5,415 nt of DNA, taken from positions 1 to 5,415 of the forward strand of contig CALPSK010000076.1 of NCBI GenBank assembly GCA_943326215.1, in the 5' to 3' direction. This DNA is from Sediminibacterium ginsengisoli (GTDB taxonomy: Bacteria > Bacteroidota > Bacteroidia > Chitinophagales > Chitinophagaceae). Every line of letters starts with the position of its first letter. Within the stretch, counting starts at the first letter, position 1. The translations under genes and the position numbers were made by a program. This document shows positions 1 through 4,968 of this stretch, piece by piece. Below the pieces are notes generated by a model, which made no database searches, had not been told where the DNA came from, and worked only from the letters and a program-made list of their open reading frames with translations.

Positions 1-49
1 AAGTAGTTGTCAAATTACATACACAAAACCTATGCTTCTAACATTTTAC

Positions 50-76
50 ATATAAAATATAATTTATATTTTAAAT
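50..76. promoter_or_regulatory. AT-only dyad, candidate operator overlapping the -33 element
   Basis: The arms AAAATATAA (54-62) and TTATATTTT (64-72) are perfect reverse complements around one central base at 63. The symmetry extends outward to 50/76 with a single mismatch (52/74), so 12 of 13 pairs match. ArsR/SmtB dimers bind dyads of about this size at their own promoters, and this one covers the inferred -33 element. That makes it a reasonable autorepression site for the adjacent regulator. In an almost pure A/T stretch such symmetry can arise by chance. Confidence 0.35.
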
Positions 77-92
77 ATTAATTGTAATTTTG
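63..92 (+). promoter_or_regulatory. Putative Bacteroidota-type promoter for the ArsR-rhodanese unit
   Basis: Bases 85-92 read TAATTTTG, a full match to the Bacteroidota -7 consensus TAnnTTTG. Eighteen bases upstream, 63-66 read TTTA, a 3-of-4 match to the -33 element TTTG, close to the usual spacing of about 19. This would start transcription near 97-100 and give a leader of roughly 25 nt before the ATG at 123. The match is seen directly. Activity is inferred, and the AT-rich background makes partial matches likely by chance. Confidence 0.5.
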
Positions 93-122
93 TAGTAGTA
101 TTTAACCCCCAAACAAAAGAAC

Positions 123-458
123 ATGAATCAGTCATTACCACAACTACAATTAGCCAATGGCATAAGTCCATTGAAAGTAGATTTATTACACAGTAAAAAA
201 GCCGCTATGATTTTGCGTGCTTTAAACCATAAGCTTCGTCAACAAATAGTTAAACTAATTGACGAGCATAAAAAAGTAACTGTTACAGAAATTTATGTAA
301 AGTTAAGATTGGAACAATCTGTAGCTTCTCAACATTTAGCTATTCTAAGAAGAGCTAGCATTGTTACTACTATTCGTGAAGGAAAATTTATTTATTATGC
401 AGTTGATTATGCACGCTTAGAGCAAATAAATAAATTTGTAGAACAACTTGTTGGATAG
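123..458 (+). CDS. ArsR/SmtB-family winged-helix transcriptional regulator, no visible metal or thiol site
   Basis: This is a 111-residue protein, a normal length for a single-domain ArsR-type dimeric repressor. After a short N-terminal tail (1-22), residues 23-48 look like the first core helices (LRALNHKLRQQIVKLI). Residues 52-81 form the helix-turn-helix, with the recognition helix around QSVASQHLAILRRASIV (65-81). Residues 82-94 form the beta-wing (REGKFIYYAV), followed by a C-terminal dimerisation helix (96-110). The family usually represses its own operon and releases DNA on binding metal or on thiol oxidation. Here there is no cysteine at all, the ELCVCDL-type metal loop is replaced by VTVTEIYVKL, and the C-terminal helix lacks the usual His ligands. 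The inducer is therefore unknown, and this may be one of the non-metal ArsR regulators. The ATG at 123 follows the promoter-like element closely. The stop at 456-458 sits one base before the ATG of the rhodanese gene, so the two are almost certainly co-transcribed. Family confidence is high; ligand and targets are not known. Confidence 0.9.
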   Translation: MNQSLPQLQLANGISPLKVDLLHSKKAAMILRALNHKLRQQIVKLIDEHKKVTVTEIYVKLRLEQSVASQHLAILRRASIVTTIREGKFIYYAVDYARLEQINKFVEQLVG

Positions 459-459
459 T

Positions 460-1131
460 ATGCAAGTAGAGTTAGCACAATTTCTTGAAGTTATTGAAGA
501 TGAATCTGTCTTAATTATTGATGCAAGGCCCAGCGCAGCATTAATGCTAGGCTATGTTCCTAATGCAATACATATTACACCGGCAACAGCAAAATATGCC
601 ATTGCCATGGATATCATTAGAAAAGATAGTCCCCTTGTTTTTATTTTAGACCAGTCCATTGCCGCCGAAACCCTTGCTTATTTTACAAAGGCAGGATTCA
701 CAGATATCAAAGGTTATTTAAATGGAGGCTTTACCACTTGGGCTGCCGAAAAAAGATGCGATTTAATTATTGACGTAGAAGTAGATGAACTAGCCATGGA
801 TATTCCATTTGATGAATACTTAATGGTATTGGATTGTAGAACTGAAGCCGACTTTGATAAAAACCATATAAAAAATTCAGTCTCTTTACCTTTAGCAGAT
901 ATGGGCGACCCTGGGTCTATGTCGGAGCTAGATGAGCATTTTAATATTTACATACTTACAGAAAACGGAGACAATAGTACACTCGCTGCCAGCCTTTTAA
1001 AAAAGCAAGGCATCCATAATATAAGAGTGGTCGTAGGTGGCTGGGAGGCAGTTCAAACTTTGAAAGATAAATTTAGTTTCGAAGTAACTAAAGTTAAGCC
1101 TACTACTGACGAGGATATTTTACTGAACTAA
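460..1131 (+). CDS. Tandem rhodanese-domain protein lacking both catalytic cysteines
   Basis: This 223-residue protein has two rhodanese-like domains. Domain 1 (about 5-97) shows the IIDARP strand-loop (19-24), GYVPNAIHI (31-39) and the closing GYLNGGFTTW (85-94). Domain 2 (about 104-205) shows VLDCR (123-127), HIKNSVSLPL (136-145) and VVGGWEAV (191-198). Active rhodaneses carry a sulfur-accepting cysteine at the start of the loop after the fourth strand. Here that place holds Asp64 in domain 1 (FILDQS) and Thr167 in domain 2 (YILTENG). The only cysteines, Cys100 and Cys126, lie elsewhere. The layout resembles the two rhodanese domains at the C-terminus of MBL-fold persulfide dioxygenase/hydrolase proteins, where the first domain is commonly cysteine-free. 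This may be a detached version of that module. Sulfurtransferase activity is unlikely; a binding or sensing role is inference. I chose the ATG at 460, one base after the upstream stop; an in-frame TTG at 448 would add four residues and overlap the regulator gene. No signal peptide is seen, so it is probably cytoplasmic. It converges with the acyltransferase gene and overlaps it by 12 bp. Confidence 0.88.
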   Translation: MQVELAQFLEVIEDESVLIIDARPSAALMLGYVPNAIHITPATAKYAIAMDIIRKDSPLVFILDQSIAAETLAYFTKAGFTDIKGYLNGGFTTWAAEKRCDLIIDVEVDELAMDIPFDEYLMVLDCRTEADFDKNHIKNSVSLPLADMGDPGSMSELDEHFNIYILTENGDNSTLAASLLKKQGIHNIRVVVGGWEAVQTLKDKFSFEVTKVKPTTDEDILLN

Positions 1132-2007
1132 AAGTTTCTCATGCTGCTTTGCATCGTATTCAGACTTCCATCTACGATGAGTCCATAAATAATTAGCAGG
1201 TTTGGCTTTAATTTTTTCCTCTAAAGTTTTCACAAACAAAGCAGTGAGTTGTCCGTCCTTGAAATAATTAGGAGAAGTCGTCATGACTTCATATTCAGAA
1301 TGATAATACCCTCTTTTTACGCGGTAAAAATGAACAAATACTTGAGCTGTATTATTTAAGAGCGCCCCCTTCTCTGGACCTTTTACAAATGGGGTGAGCC
1401 TGCCAAAAAAAGGTATCCAATAGGCTGATAAGGGATTGCCCGGATTTTGATCGGCAGCCAAAGCCATTGCATAGGCGCCCTGGTTGGCATATTTATGAAA
1501 CTGTGATTTGAAATTGGTAGCAGGAATCATAATACTACCAAAGCGCTTCCTTAATCTTAAAACAATTTTATTAAAGTGAGGATTACTCAAAGGCATATAC
1601 ACTGCAATGAAGGGATACTTGCCATATTTAGCTACACCCCAGTTTGCAAATTCCCAATTAAAAAAATGCCCTGCCATAATTTGAACAGACTGACCCGATG
1701 CATGCAACTTATTTAGAACTTCTACATTAGAGGTAAATCTTTTATCGAAATTTTTATCAGAAATGGAAATAAGCTTAAAGGTTTCAATGAATGAATCCGC
1801 GAATTGTTGATAAAACTCATTAGCAATTTGTTGTCTTTCTTTTGCCGTTTTTTGAGGAAAGGCAATGGCTAAATTTTGCTTAACTACTTTTACACGATAT
1901 TTGAAAACATGTTGCAAAAGCAATGCAATTATGTCGCTTATAAAATAGAGTAGCCTCCAAGGCAGCAGGGAGATTAGATAAACAAAAATATATATAAGTA
2001 AATACAT
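1120..2007 (-). CDS. LpxL/HtrB-like lysophospholipid (lipid A) acyltransferase
   Basis: This 295-residue inner-membrane acyltransferase has the normal length of the LpxL/LpxM (lipid A biosynthesis acyltransferase) family, which transfers acyl chains from a carrier to a lipid A precursor. An N-terminal hydrophobic segment (1-31) should anchor it with the active site facing the cytoplasm. The catalytic HX4D/E motif is His114-Phe-Phe-Asn-Trp-Glu119 within AGHFFNWEF. Further family marks are DQNPG (186-190), PFVKGPEKGALL (206-217, the substrate-binding block) and NYLWTHRRWK (272-281). The protein looks intact. Its ATG is 34 bp downstream of the ispG stop in the same direction, with no terminator or promoter visible in the gap, so it is probably transcribed with ispG. 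It could act on another lysolipid or an aminolipid, since Bacteroidota encode several related acyltransferases. I therefore give no gene symbol. The 3' end overlaps the convergent rhodanese gene. Confidence 0.9.
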   Translation of the reverse strand: MYLLIYIFVYLISLLPWRLLYFISDIIALLLQHVFKYRVKVVKQNLAIAFPQKTAKERQQIANEFYQQFADSFIETFKLISISDKNFDKRFTSNVEVLNKLHASGQSVQIMAGHFFNWEFANWGVAKYGKYPFIAVYMPLSNPHFNKIVLRLRKRFGSIMIPATNFKSQFHKYANQGAYAMALAADQNPGNPLSAYWIPFFGRLTPFVKGPEKGALLNNTAQVFVHFYRVKRGYYHSEYEVMTTSPNYFKDGQLTALFVKTLEEKIKAKPANYLWTHRRWKSEYDAKQHEKLLVQ

Positions 2008-2041
2008 GATTAAAATTAAATAAGAAAACTAGTCAAGCATA

Positions 2042-4078
2042 TTAGACTAAGTCTATCCAAGCATTATGTTCTTTTAAAAGAAGTATGAGTTCATCCACTG
2101 CCACAGCACTATCAATATTACGCTTCATGACCTCTTTTCCTTTGTATAAAGTTATCTTACCCACTCCACTTCCTACATAACCAAAATCAGCATCAGCCAT
2201 CTCTCCAGGACCATTGACGATACAACCCATGATAGCAATTTTTAAACCTTTTAAATGACTGGTCACGGCTCTAATTTTTGCAGTGGTTTCTTGTAATTCG
2301 AATAAAGTTCTACCACAGCTTGGACAAGAAATATATTCTGTTTTAGAAATTCTAGTACGCGTGGCTTGTAAAATGCCAAAAGCGGTTGAATTTAAAAACT
2401 GTTCTACTGAATTATTATTATAATAATTTCTACCTGATACCTTGCCAGACTTATCAGACTCAACGCCTACTTCATTCTCATTAGAATCTATTTCCACTTG
2501 CTTGCCTTGTAAGCCAATGCAAATGCCATCTCCAAAGCCATCTAAAAAAAGCGCTCCAGCTTCAGTGGCAAAATGTATTAAATGTTCGTCTGTAGTTTGC
2601 CATGCACTATCAGTTACTAAAATTACAGGAGATTGAATTTTTAATTCCATCATGCGCATCATCATTCTTCTAACAGCAGGCATGGCATGTGAAAGCGTAC
2701 TACTTAAACAAAATACAACCGTCGGATCCTTTGATATAGAAACTAATTGTTCATCTCTAATTCCATTTTTACTTCCATAACAATCTACTTCAACAAAATT
2801 GATGCTTTCACTTTTACGAGTCGCTTGGAAATAAGTTTTAAAATTAAATAAGGGTAAATACTTTTGAGTATCGGTTGCAGTCTCCCAAAGCGCAGGAGAT
2901 GTTATCACACGTAAAGTGCCTGGCAAATCAAAAGACAATAATTCATTAGGGCTATAAATAAAATCGGCAGCCGCGTCTGTAATAGTCCATTTATCAATGG
3001 CCTCGTCGTATATATAACCAATCGCATTTAAATCGGATGGCAATAATGCTGTTTTATTTTTATAATTAGCCACTACCACAGGCACCGACTTAGATCCGAT
3101 GGTGCTAACTTGAATGGTTTCTCTTCTTTTGTATTCAAAAGGGCTATAAGGTAATTGGGTAATAGGCGGAATCATATCAGCGCCTTTGACTCTATTACCA
3201 GGATATCTTTTTACTAAATCTTTACAAACAGGAATTTCTAATTCCGGATCCTCGGTTAAACTTACTCTAATGGTATCTCCAATGCCATCTTCTAATAAAG
3301 TACCAATACCTACTGCACTTTTGATACGACCATCTTCCCCATCACCTGCTTCCGTAACACCTAAATGCAAAGGATAGCATTCATTGAATTCGTTTTGCAT
3401 TTGTTGAATAAGTAATCGATAAGCTTGCACCATTACTTGTGGATTACTCGATTTCATACTTAAAATTATCTGATGATAATCCAAGCTTCTTGCAATACGC
3501 AAAAATTCCATAGCACTTTCTACCATGCCAATGGCGGTGTCGCCATACCTACTCATGATACGATCACTTAAAGAACCATGATTGGTTCCAATACGCATGG
3601 CCGTTCCATGTTCTTTACAAATAAGTACTAAGGGGGTAAATCTTTCTCTAATACGTTCTATCTCTTCTAAATATTCTTCATCCGTATACTCAATTTGTTC
3701 AAATTTTTTCTTGTCTACATAGTTGCCTGGATTCACCCTTACTTTTTCAATAATAGTGGCAGCAATTTCTGCAGCATTGGGTGTGAAATGAATATCGGCA
3801 ACAATGGGAGTTATATATCCTTTTGCGCTAAGTGCAGCTTTAATAACTGCTAAGTTTTCTGCCTCCGTTTTACTAGGGGCTGTAATTCTAACTAATTCCG
3901 CGCCAGCTTCAATACAACGAATCACTTGAGCGACTGTTTTTTCAGTGTCCAAGGTATCGGTCGTGGTCATAGTTTGGACCCTAATAGGATGCCCTCCTCC
4001 AATGATGAGCTTACCCACTTTTACTTCGCGCGTAATTAAACGATTATAAGATGTAATTGAGTTGCAGTACTGTTCCAT
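2042..4078 (-). CDS. ispG: (E)-4-hydroxy-3-methylbut-2-enyl-diphosphate synthase, long three-domain form
   Basis: IspG (GcpE) carries out the penultimate step of the non-mevalonate (MEP) isoprenoid pathway, reducing methylerythritol cyclodiphosphate to HMBPP with a [4Fe-4S] cluster. The 678 residues match the long form found in Bacteroidota, Chlamydiae and plants, not the roughly 370-residue form of Escherichia coli. Residues 1-290 form the TIM barrel (PIRVQTMTTTDT 31-42, RITAPSK 64-70, ADIHFTP 94-100, RVNPGNY 114-120, RIGTNHGSLSDR 162-173, LGVTEAGDGEDG 239-250). About 295-560 is the extra insert domain. The C-terminal domain carries the cluster: Cys585 and Cys588 in SCPSCGR, Cys619 in MGCIVNGPGE, and Glu626, equivalent to the fourth ligand seen in Thermus GcpE. 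All ligands are present, so it should be active. A low-complexity insertion (about 529-558) precedes the cluster domain and is listed separately. The start MEQYCNS fits the family N-terminus. The gene follows the OXA-like lipoprotein gene by 49 bp and precedes the acyltransferase gene by 34 bp. Confidence 0.97.
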   Translation of the reverse strand: MEQYCNSITSYNRLITREVKVGKLIIGGGHPIRVQTMTTTDTLDTEKTVAQVIRCIEAGAELVRITAPSKTEAENLAVIKAALSAKGYITPIVADIHFTPNAAEIAATIIEKVRVNPGNYVDKKKFEQIEYTDEEYLEEIERIRERFTPLVLICKEHGTAMRIGTNHGSLSDRIMSRYGDTAIGMVESAMEFLRIARSLDYHQIILSMKSSNPQVMVQAYRLLIQQMQNEFNECYPLHLGVTEAGDGEDGRIKSAVGIGTLLEDGIGDTIRVSLTEDPELEIPVCKDLVKRYPGNRVKGADMIPPITQLPYSPFEYKRRETIQVSTIGSKSVPVVVANYKNKTALLPSDLNAIGYIYDEAIDKWTITDAAADFIYSPNELLSFDLPGTLRVITSPALWETATDTQKYLPLFNFKTYFQATRKSESINFVEVDCYGSKNGIRDEQLVSISKDPTVVFCLSSTLSHAMPAVRRMMMRMMELKIQSPVILVTDSAWQTTDEHLIHFATEAGALFLDGFGDGICIGLQGKQVEIDSNENEVGVESDKSGKVSGRNYYNNNSVEQFLNSTAFGILQATRTRISKTEYISCPSCGRTLFELQETTAKIRAVTSHLKGLKIAIMGCIVNGPGEMADADFGYVGSGVGKITLYKGKEVMKRNIDSAVAVDELILLLKEHNAWIDLV
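2405..2494 (-). other. Low-complexity insertion within IspG (residues about 529-558)
   Basis: Between the insert domain (ending ...GFGDGICIGLQG) and the conserved lead-in to the iron-sulfur domain (FLNSTAFGILQATRTRISKT, 561-580) lie about 30 residues rich in Asn, Ser, Glu, Gly and Lys, including the runs DSNENE and YYNNNS. From memory of Bacteroidota IspG proteins, this junction is normally only a few residues long. The stretch is in frame and flanked by fully conserved sequence, so it is most simply a flexible, solvent-exposed loop. Confidence 0.6.
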
Positions 4079-4127
4079 AATTAACTACCGTAAAGATAAT
4101 TATTTAATTGAAGTAATGTCTAAAATA

Positions 4128-4868
4128 TTAACGAAGGCCTTGTAAAAAACCTTGCTCTAAGAGTATCTTTTTTAATAAGGCTACCGAATTATTACTAGCT
4201 GCCGCTGTTTTACTCGTTGTATGTAAAATAAAGAAGTAAATATGTGTATTTTCTTCCTCATAGCCCATCACCCATGAATTATTCGTAAGCGTATCGGTGG
4301 CATGGAGATAAGATAATCTATAATTGCTATTTTCTTCTTTTAGGATCATCTTTTTGAAAATTTCTTGAGAACGTTTTTGAAAAGGCAATTCTTTAAAAAA
4401 TGCCCTCTTAATTAAACCTAATTGTTCATCGGCAGTTATTTTCAGTGAGCCGTCCTTCCAGAATTCATTCATATTAGCACTCACCACTCCTTTGCCATAT
4501 TTTATAGAATCGATGGTTTTTAAAATTTCTTGTCTTCCTAATTGCGTAATGATGTTTTGATAATAAGGGATAGAATCCATCGAGACCCAAGATGCTTGGT
4601 TCTGATTGATAATACCTTTGTCTAAAGCAATTAAGGCAGGTAGAATGAAAAAACTACTTAAAGGAGAAGATGCGCTGTCTTTATAATGAGATAAATTAGC
4701 AATGGTAAATTTACCCGTACCGTTTTCTAATAAAGCAAAGCTCCCTACCACACCTGCACTATCCATCATTTTTACAACAGAGGAGTCGATAGTTACATTG
4801 TTCGGAGCACAAGCAAACAAGACTACAGAGAAAAAGAAGGCCGCTAGATATTTTTTCATAGGATACAT
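4128..4868 (-). CDS. Lipoprotein with degenerate class D beta-lactamase (OXA-like) domain, probable pseudoenzyme
   Basis: The 246-residue product starts with a lipoprotein signal peptide: Lys5-Lys6, a hydrophobic core, and lipobox LFAC with the lipidated Cys20. From about residue 35 it follows the class D beta-lactamase / BlaR-sensor fold: GVVGSFALLENGTGKF (39-54), SPLSSFFILPALIALDKGII (68-87), IPYYQNIITQLG (100-111), YGKGVVS (124-130), FWKDGSLKITADEQL (136-150), ELPFQKRSQEI (160-170) and WVMGYEEENTHIYFFIL (199-215). Active OXA enzymes have SxxK, SxV, YGN and KTG. Here the likely nucleophile Ser71 remains, but the carbamylated Lys is Phe74, SxV reads DSI (98-100), YGN reads YGK (124-126) and KTG aligns with Leu188-His-Ala. 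Beta-lactam hydrolysis is therefore unlikely. A binding or structural role in the envelope is inference. The frame is intact and full length, so this is not simply a decaying gene. An alternative start at Met4 (4859) gives an equally good signal peptide. The gene lies 91 bp after the FKBP gene, behind a hairpin, and 49 bp before ispG. Confidence 0.82.
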   Translation of the reverse strand: MYPMKKYLAAFFFSVVLFACAPNNVTIDSSVVKMMDSAGVVGSFALLENGTGKFTIANLSHYKDSASSPLSSFFILPALIALDKGIINQNQASWVSMDSIPYYQNIITQLGRQEILKTIDSIKYGKGVVSANMNEFWKDGSLKITADEQLGLIKRAFFKELPFQKRSQEIFKKMILKEENSNYRLSYLHATDTLTNNSWVMGYEEENTHIYFFILHTTSKTAAASNNSVALLKKILLEQGFLQGLR

Positions 4869-4884
4869 ATTTATCTTAATTATA

Positions 4885-4928
4885 AATAGGGACTTAATGA
4901 GTAATTGATTTACTATTAAGTCCCTATT
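4885..4928 (-). terminator. Strong hairpin between the FKBP and OXA-like genes; possible terminator or leader structure
   Basis: AATAGGGACTTAAT (4885-4898) and ATTAAGTCCCTATT (4915-4928) are perfect 14-bp reverse complements. On the minus strand the 16-nt loop can fold further, with AGTAA pairing to TTACT after a one-base bulge, leaving a 5-nt loop. The stem is followed on that strand by only a short T-rich stretch (TTTATAATT). It lies 31 bp after the FKBP stop and 16 bp before the lipoprotein ATG. It fits a weak intrinsic terminator for the FKBP gene, or an mRNA-stabilising or attenuating hairpin in a shared transcript. The symmetry is certain; the function is inferred. Confidence 0.55.
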
Positions 4929-4936
4929 ATTAAAAA

Positions 4937-4968
4937 CTTATTGAAAGCTTATTGTAAGCTTATTCTAT
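4937..4968. repeat. Three tandem 11-bp units spanning the FKBP stop codon
   Basis: On the plus strand the units read CTTATTGAAAG (4937-4947), CTTATTGTAAG (4948-4958) and a partial third beginning CTTATTC (4959-4965). Each carries a TAA on the minus strand. The first, at 4960-4962, is the FKBP stop. The next two are offset by 11 and 22 bases and so close the other two frames. Confidence 0.6.

Larger units (their letters stand above)
1..122. other. AT-rich intergenic leader upstream of the ArsR-type gene
   Basis: This stretch is extremely AT-rich and holds no credible coding frame. It contains a promoter-like element and an AT-only dyad, listed separately. No Shine-Dalgarno sequence precedes the ATG at 123; the A-rich bases just before it (about 111-122) fit the usual Bacteroidota pattern of A-rich, SD-less leaders. 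Whatever lies to the left of base 1 is not visible, so I cannot tell whether a divergent gene shares this region. Confidence 0.6.

Noticed and set aside
448..459. TTG start for the rhodanese gene, overlapping the regulator
   Set aside because: An ATG four codons later sits one base after the upstream stop and is the more likely start. The extra residues add nothing to the domain.
1125..1138. Small AACT/AGTT hairpin at the convergent junction as a bidirectional terminator
   Set aside because: There are only four pairs, all but one A-T, with no following T-tract in either direction; it is too weak to call.
2043..2055. Short palindrome TAGACT-A-AGTCTA at the ispG stop as a terminator
   Set aside because: The arms are 6 bp with a one-base centre, too tight for a stable RNA loop, and no T-run follows in the direction of transcription.
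2442..2636. 64-codon plus-strand open frame inside ispG
   Set aside because: It is antisense to conserved IspG sequence, has a composition that mirrors the real gene, and shows no recognisable domain or promoter.
3186..3377. 63-codon plus-strand open frame inside ispG
   Set aside because: It lies opposite the highly conserved TIM-barrel region and has no family resemblance; it is a shadow frame.
4702..4908. 68-codon plus-strand open frame opposite the lipoprotein N-terminus
   Set aside because: It is antisense to the signal peptide and the start of the OXA-like domain and runs through the hairpin. Nothing suggests it is translated.
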